In this document: positions 60,866 to 64,000 of the stretch, piece by piece
Position numbering within the stretch: position 1 is the first letter of the stretch
How the letters are laid out: each line of letters begins with the position of its first letter
Assembly (NCBI RefSeq): GCF_000236035.1
Contig: NZ_JH393258.1
Coordinates: forward strand, 549,172 to 613,171
Direction: 5' to 3'
DNA from: Vreelandella boliviensis LC1
Lineage (GTDB): Bacteria; Pseudomonadota; Gammaproteobacteria; Pseudomonadales; Halomonadaceae
Length of the DNA stretch: 64,000 nucleotides
Translations under genes and position numbers: made by a program
The notes under the pieces: generated by a model
Seen by the model: only the letters and a program-made list of their open reading frames with translations
Databases searched by the model: none
Told to the model about the DNA's origin: nothing

Positions 60866-62065
60866 TTAGGGCAACAGGCTTGCCCATTCCACCGACTCGA
60901 AACGGCCGTTTGTGATAATGGTGGGCCACACTGCGTCGCTGGCTTGATGGTCATTAGACCCCAAGCTCAACGGCTCTTCTAAGCCAATATCGACCGAGCC
61001 CAAGCCGAGTAAGCCATCCACAATAGCGTCACGATCAGGGTTCGCGCCGGCCGCTCTTACGCCCTCAACAAAGAGTTTTGCCGCTAGGTAGCCTTCAAGG
61101 GATATAAAGTCAGGTTCGCTACCACGGGCATGGGTTTCTAGCGCTTGTCGGTAGGACTCAACAGCGGGTAGGTCGGCATCTAGGGGCGGTACTACCTGAG
61201 TAATAATGACGCCTTCTGACAGATCGCCGAGTTCATCCATTAGCGCTTGGCTACCCACAAAAGAGACATTTAGAAAAACGGTGTCGGGCAGATCCTGGTG
61301 TGCTTCACGAATAAAGTCCGCAGCGGGGCCATAGGTACCGACAATGATAATGGCGCGCGGTGTCACCGGCGCTTCCAGAATAGTCGCTAGACCTTGATGA
61401 ATATTGCGCGTGCCGCGGGTAAAACGTCCGTGGGCCAGTCCTTCGACATTGTCGACGCCATGGGCGGCTAAAGCCTGGGTGGCGCCATTGTATCCCGCAT
61501 CGCCGAAACTATCGTTTTGGGTAAAAAAGGCAATTTCTTCGGGCAATACACCTGCTTCTAACAGCCCATCCACCATTGTGGCGGTTTCTTGTACGTAGCT
61601 GGCCCGATAGTTAATCACGTAGCGGTCAGGCGGTGACTTGCGCAGCACCCCCGCGCCAGTAAAAGCGCCGTAAAGCAGCGTTTCATATTCGTTATAGATA
61701 GGAATGGTAACGGTAGCCGTCGGAGTTCCGACGTTGCCGATCGCCGCTAGCACTTCATCTTCTTGAATAAGCTGGCGGGTATTGCTGGCGGCTTGCAGTG
61801 GCTTGTACTGATCGTCGCGGGCAATAAGGGCTAATGTTTCGCCATTTACCCCACCCGCCGCATTGACCTCGGCAAAGTAGGTCTCGATACCTTTTTGCAT
61901 GCCCAACCCAAGCGGCGCAGCGCCACCGCTGGAAGGGGCAACAATACCAAAGGTCAGTTCTGCCTGCGCCAGCAGTGGCATAAACAACCCCGCTAATAAA
62001 GCTATTCTTAATACAGACTTTTTTAATAAGGTTTTTCTTAACAACCAAGTTCCCAATCGTCGCAT
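60866..62065 (-). CDS. periplasmic ligand-binding protein (branched-chain amino acid/urea type)
   Basis: A 399-residue precursor with a signal peptide (LLAGLFMPLLAQAELTFGI, cleavage after AQA). The type I periplasmic-binding fold (Peripla_BP_6) is shown by LTFGIVAPSSGGAAPLGLGM, NAAGGVNGETLALIARDDQY and AAIGNVGTPTATVTIPIYNE. Residues in these folds usually bind amino acids, amides or aromatics. No permease or ATPase gene is nearby; instead a chemoreceptor follows by 45 bp. AAGGAG lies upstream of the ATG. The ligand is unknown. Confidence 0.9.
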   Translation of the reverse strand: MRRLGTWLLRKTLLKKSVLRIALLAGLFMPLLAQAELTFGIVAPSSGGAAPLGLGMQKGIETYFAEVNAAGGVNGETLALIARDDQYKPLQAASNTRQLIQEDEVLAAIGNVGTPTATVTIPIYNEYETLLYGAFTGAGVLRKSPPDRYVINYRASYVQETATMVDGLLEAGVLPEEIAFFTQNDSFGDAGYNGATQALAAHGVDNVEGLAHGRFTRGTRNIHQGLATILEAPVTPRAIIIVGTYGPAADFIREAHQDLPDTVFLNVSFVGSQALMDELGDLSEGVIITQVVPPLDADLPAVESYRQALETHARGSEPDFISLEGYLAAKLFVEGVRAAGANPDRDAIVDGLLGLGSVDIGLEEPLSLGSNDHQASDAVWPTIITNGRFESVEWASLLP

Positions 62066-62320
62066 TGATCTGCTCCTTTCTGGCTAGATCACTTCCCCAC
62101 GTAAATAGCATGGCAAAGGTGAGTAGTGTTCCCCCTCACACCTTCGCCACATTAACGAACTTTTGTTCATTACTATCGGCAGGAGAATATACGACTAAAG
62201 ATTAATTATCGTTAATTAATAAGTAACAGTTGTTACCTACTTTGTAACACTCTTTCACTAGCTAGCAAGAAATGCTGAATTATTCTGAATAATTATACAA
62301 TCAAAAATATTAAGCGCTGC
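62066..62320. promoter_or_regulatory. AT-rich gap with inverted repeats upstream of the binding-protein/chemoreceptor pair
   Basis: The gap holds GTAACA-GT-TGTTAC at 62223-62236, a further GTAACA at 62244-62249, and a near-perfect palindrome AATTATTC-T-GAATAATT at 62278-62294. These may be operator or nucleoid-protein sites for the pair. I cannot assign a regulator. The region is clearly more AT-rich than its flanks. Confidence 0.4.
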
Positions 62321-62935
62321 CTAAGCGGGTCTTTCGATGGTGAAACGGTCGCTTATGCGAATGTAATCACTGCCTGCTAAACGCCCAACAGGTTTGAGTC
62401 GATCCATGTTCACATGACGGCCATCCCACAGCGAATCGTCAATATGGATGGAGATGACTTGGGCCAGTACCAAGGTGCCTGCTAATGGTTGGTCACCAAA
62501 ACGAATCATATCGAACAGTTTGCAACCAAATGCCACGGGAGCATTAGCAATCCGCGGTACGCTTACGCCAAACATCTCCGCTTTTTCAAGGCCGGCCAGG
62601 GCAAATTCATCCCCTCCAGGTGGCAAGCTGGCACTGGTGGCATTAAGCGCTTCAATTAATGCTTCACTGCCCACATGCACAACGCATTCAGGTACCTCAT
62701 CTAAATTGCGCACGGTGTCCTTAAGTTCGCCGCTGCCATTAAGCAGAGGCGAAAATGCCAGTACTGGTGGATTCACACTGGCCACATTAAAGAAGGAAAA
62801 CGGCGCCAAATTGGCATTTCCAAGCTTATCTTGGGTAGACACCCAGGAGATAGGTCGTGGGCAAATAGTGCCGGATAGTAACCGATAAATAACCCCAGGG
62901 CTTAGCGGGGACTCATCTAACAGGTAGTCACTCAT
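62321..62935 (-). CDS. flavin reductase-family protein
   Basis: A 204-residue FMN-binding split-barrel protein. Landmarks are ICPRPISWVSTQDKLGNANL, then APFSFFNVASVNPPVLAFSP, and the later AFGCKLFDMIRFG. This branch (DIM6/NTAB-like) supplies reduced flavin to monooxygenases or acts as an FMN-binding protein. It lacks an obvious monooxygenase partner here. AAGGAG lies upstream. A 14-bp tandem repeat precedes the start. Confidence 0.88.
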   Translation of the reverse strand: MSDYLLDESPLSPGVIYRLLSGTICPRPISWVSTQDKLGNANLAPFSFFNVASVNPPVLAFSPLLNGSGELKDTVRNLDEVPECVVHVGSEALIEALNATSASLPPGGDEFALAGLEKAEMFGVSVPRIANAPVAFGCKLFDMIRFGDQPLAGTLVLAQVISIHIDDSLWDGRHVNMDRLKPVGRLAGSDYIRISDRFTIERPA

Positions 62936-62955
62936 TTTGGCTCCTTGGTAACGGG

Positions 62956-62997
62956 TTTCAACGTGCTATTTTCAACAAGCTATTTTCAACAAGCTAT
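62956..62997. repeat. three 14-bp tandem units upstream of the flavin reductase gene
   Basis: TTTCAACGTGCTAT, then TTTCAACAAGCTAT twice, 21 bp upstream of the start codon. Confidence 0.85.
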
Positions 62998-63137
62998 CTT
63001 TCAGCGTAATTTCTCACAATGAGCTTTAAGAGTAGCCTTTCAGAGCACCCTTCATAGAGTAGTATGAATTTGCAACAACATTGCCAGCATAGATGCGTTT
63101 TACAAACTTAAGCGCAGCCCATCAAGGAACCGATTCA

Positions 63138-64000
63138 ATGAAGATTGTCATTGCCGATGATTATCAGGACTGTGTGCGCGGTTTAGACGCCTTCAAGCAG
63201 CTAGAAGGCCAAGATGTAACGGTTTATCACGATACTCTCACCGACCTAGACCCACTGACTACGCGCTTACAGGATGCCGAGGCGTTGGTGCTCATCCGCG
63301 AACGCACACCAATCACGGCCGCCCTACTTGAGCGCTTGCCCAACCTGAAAGTCATTAGTCAAACCGGTGGCGGTGCTGCACATGTGGATATAGCGGCCTG
63401 CCGCCGTCATGGCATAACCGTAATGACGGGCACTGGCTCGCCCTACGCCGCGGCAGAATTAACCTGGGGCTTGGTGCTTGCCGCGATGCGCCATATACCT
63501 GCAGAAGTTGGGAACCTGAAAGCAGGCCGTTGGCAGCGTACCCTTGGTACGGGCCTTAAAGGCCGCACCCTAGGCATTTTTGGCTACGGGAAAATTGGCA
63601 GCTTGGTAGCGCGCTACGGCCAGGCATTTGAAATGAAGGTGTTGGTGTGGGGAAGAGAAGGTACTCGCCAGCGCGCCGCCGATGCCGGAATAGAGGTAGC
63701 CAAAAACCAGGCCGATTTTTTCCAGCGTGCGGATGTACTCAGCCTGCACCTGCGCCTGAACGACGACACCCGCGGTATTGTCAGCACTGAATCCCTCGCT
63801 CAGATGAAGCCCACATCTCTGCTAGTGAACACCAGTCGCTCTCAATTAGTCGCGCCTGGGGCACTTGAGCAGGCTCTAAAAGCCGGGCGGCCTGGCCAAG
63901 CCGCAGTCGATGTTTTTGATGCGGAACCGCTCTTGGCTGACTCGCTGCTAGAACTACCCAACCTTATCGCCACACCACATCTTGGCTATGTGGAAAAAGA
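63138..64000 (+). CDS. D-2-hydroxyacid dehydrogenase, 3' end outside the window
   Basis: An open frame from ATG 63138 (AAGGAA upstream) to the window edge, 287 codons, so the C-terminus is missing. The N-terminal part is KIVIADDYQDCVRGLDAFKQ. The NAD-binding part has TLGIFGYGKIGSLVARYGQAF, and the substrate loop VISQTGGGAAHVDIAAC precedes it. The catalytic Arg is in VNTSRSQLVAP and the Glu in FDAEPLLADS, with His in ATPHLGYVEK at the edge. This is the 2-hydroxyacid dehydrogenase family that includes phosphoglycerate dehydrogenase and glyoxylate reductases; the exact substrate is open. It is divergent from the flavin reductase gene. Confidence 0.9.
   Translation, partial: MKIVIADDYQDCVRGLDAFKQLEGQDVTVYHDTLTDLDPLTTRLQDAEALVLIRERTPITAALLERLPNLKVISQTGGGAAHVDIAACRRHGITVMTGTGSPYAAAELTWGLVLAAMRHIPAEVGNLKAGRWQRTLGTGLKGRTLGIFGYGKIGSLVARYGQAFEMKVLVWGREGTRQRAADAGIEVAKNQADFFQRADVLSLHLRLNDDTRGIVSTESLAQMKPTSLLVNTSRSQLVAPGALEQALKAGRPGQAAVDVFDAEPLLADSLLELPNLIATPHLGYVEK

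Overview
The window reads as a chromosomal segment of a moderately halophilic gammaproteobacterium, most likely of the Halomonas/Vreelandella group. This is inferred from gene order (hemA-prfA-prmC-moeB; TPR lipoprotein-lolB-ispE-tRNA-Gln-prs-rplY-pth-ychF; miaB-ybeZ-ybeY-corC-lnt; trpBA divergent from a trpI-like regulator), from the acidic tail of ribosomal protein L25, and from moderate-to-high GC. No database search was possible. Both window edges cut genes: a lipoprotein on the left (minus strand) and a D-2-hydroxyacid dehydrogenase on the right (plus strand).

Layout. 1-14.4 kb is mostly accessory metabolism and regulation: an AraC regulator with a LysE exporter, VOC and nitrilase-superfamily proteins, a second LysE exporter, trpBA with a TrpI-type LysR, a broken BrnT/BrnA toxin-antitoxin locus, a LysR/aldo-keto reductase pair, an atypical SDR, a VIT-family metal transporter, a periplasmic glycerophosphodiesterase and a DapA-like aldolase. 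14.7-20.1 kb is a compact four-gene locus: a small PstS-like periplasmic protein, an outer-membrane barrel, a membrane GGDEF/EAL sensor and an AT-rich exosortase-type acyltransferase. 20.1-27.6 kb holds a membrane protein, a zinc metallopeptidase, an NfsA-type nitroreductase, a phosphodiesterase, a methyltransferase, a chemoreceptor and two divergent bactofilin genes.

27.6-52.2 kb is the conserved core: moeB, lrp, prmC, prfA and hemA on the minus strand; divergently the TPR lipoprotein, lolB, ispE, tRNA-Gln, prs, rplY, pth and ychF; then mltF, tRNA-Met, an M18 aminopeptidase, prc, an ArsR regulator, four tRNA-Asn genes and miaB-ybeZ-ybeY-corC-lnt. 52.3-64 kb is again accessory: a zinc alcohol dehydrogenase divergent from an AraC regulator, a VOC protein, a LysR regulator, small hypothetical genes, a DJ-1/PfpI protein, a chemoreceptor paired with a periplasmic binding protein, a flavin reductase and the partial dehydrogenase.

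The most notable points are: a 264-bp TA-flanked miniature inverted-repeat element that, with a nonsense codon, destroys brnT and leaves brnA as an orphan antitoxin; the PstS-like/porin/c-di-GMP/acyltransferase locus; a bactofilin whose N-terminus resembles the ZipA membrane anchor, opposite a soluble bactofilin; an apparent ligand-binding-protein/chemoreceptor operon without permease genes; an exact 168-bp tandem duplication in the tRNA-Asn array; and a recurring pattern of 12-18 bp tandem duplications in intergenic DNA, four of which span a stop codon.
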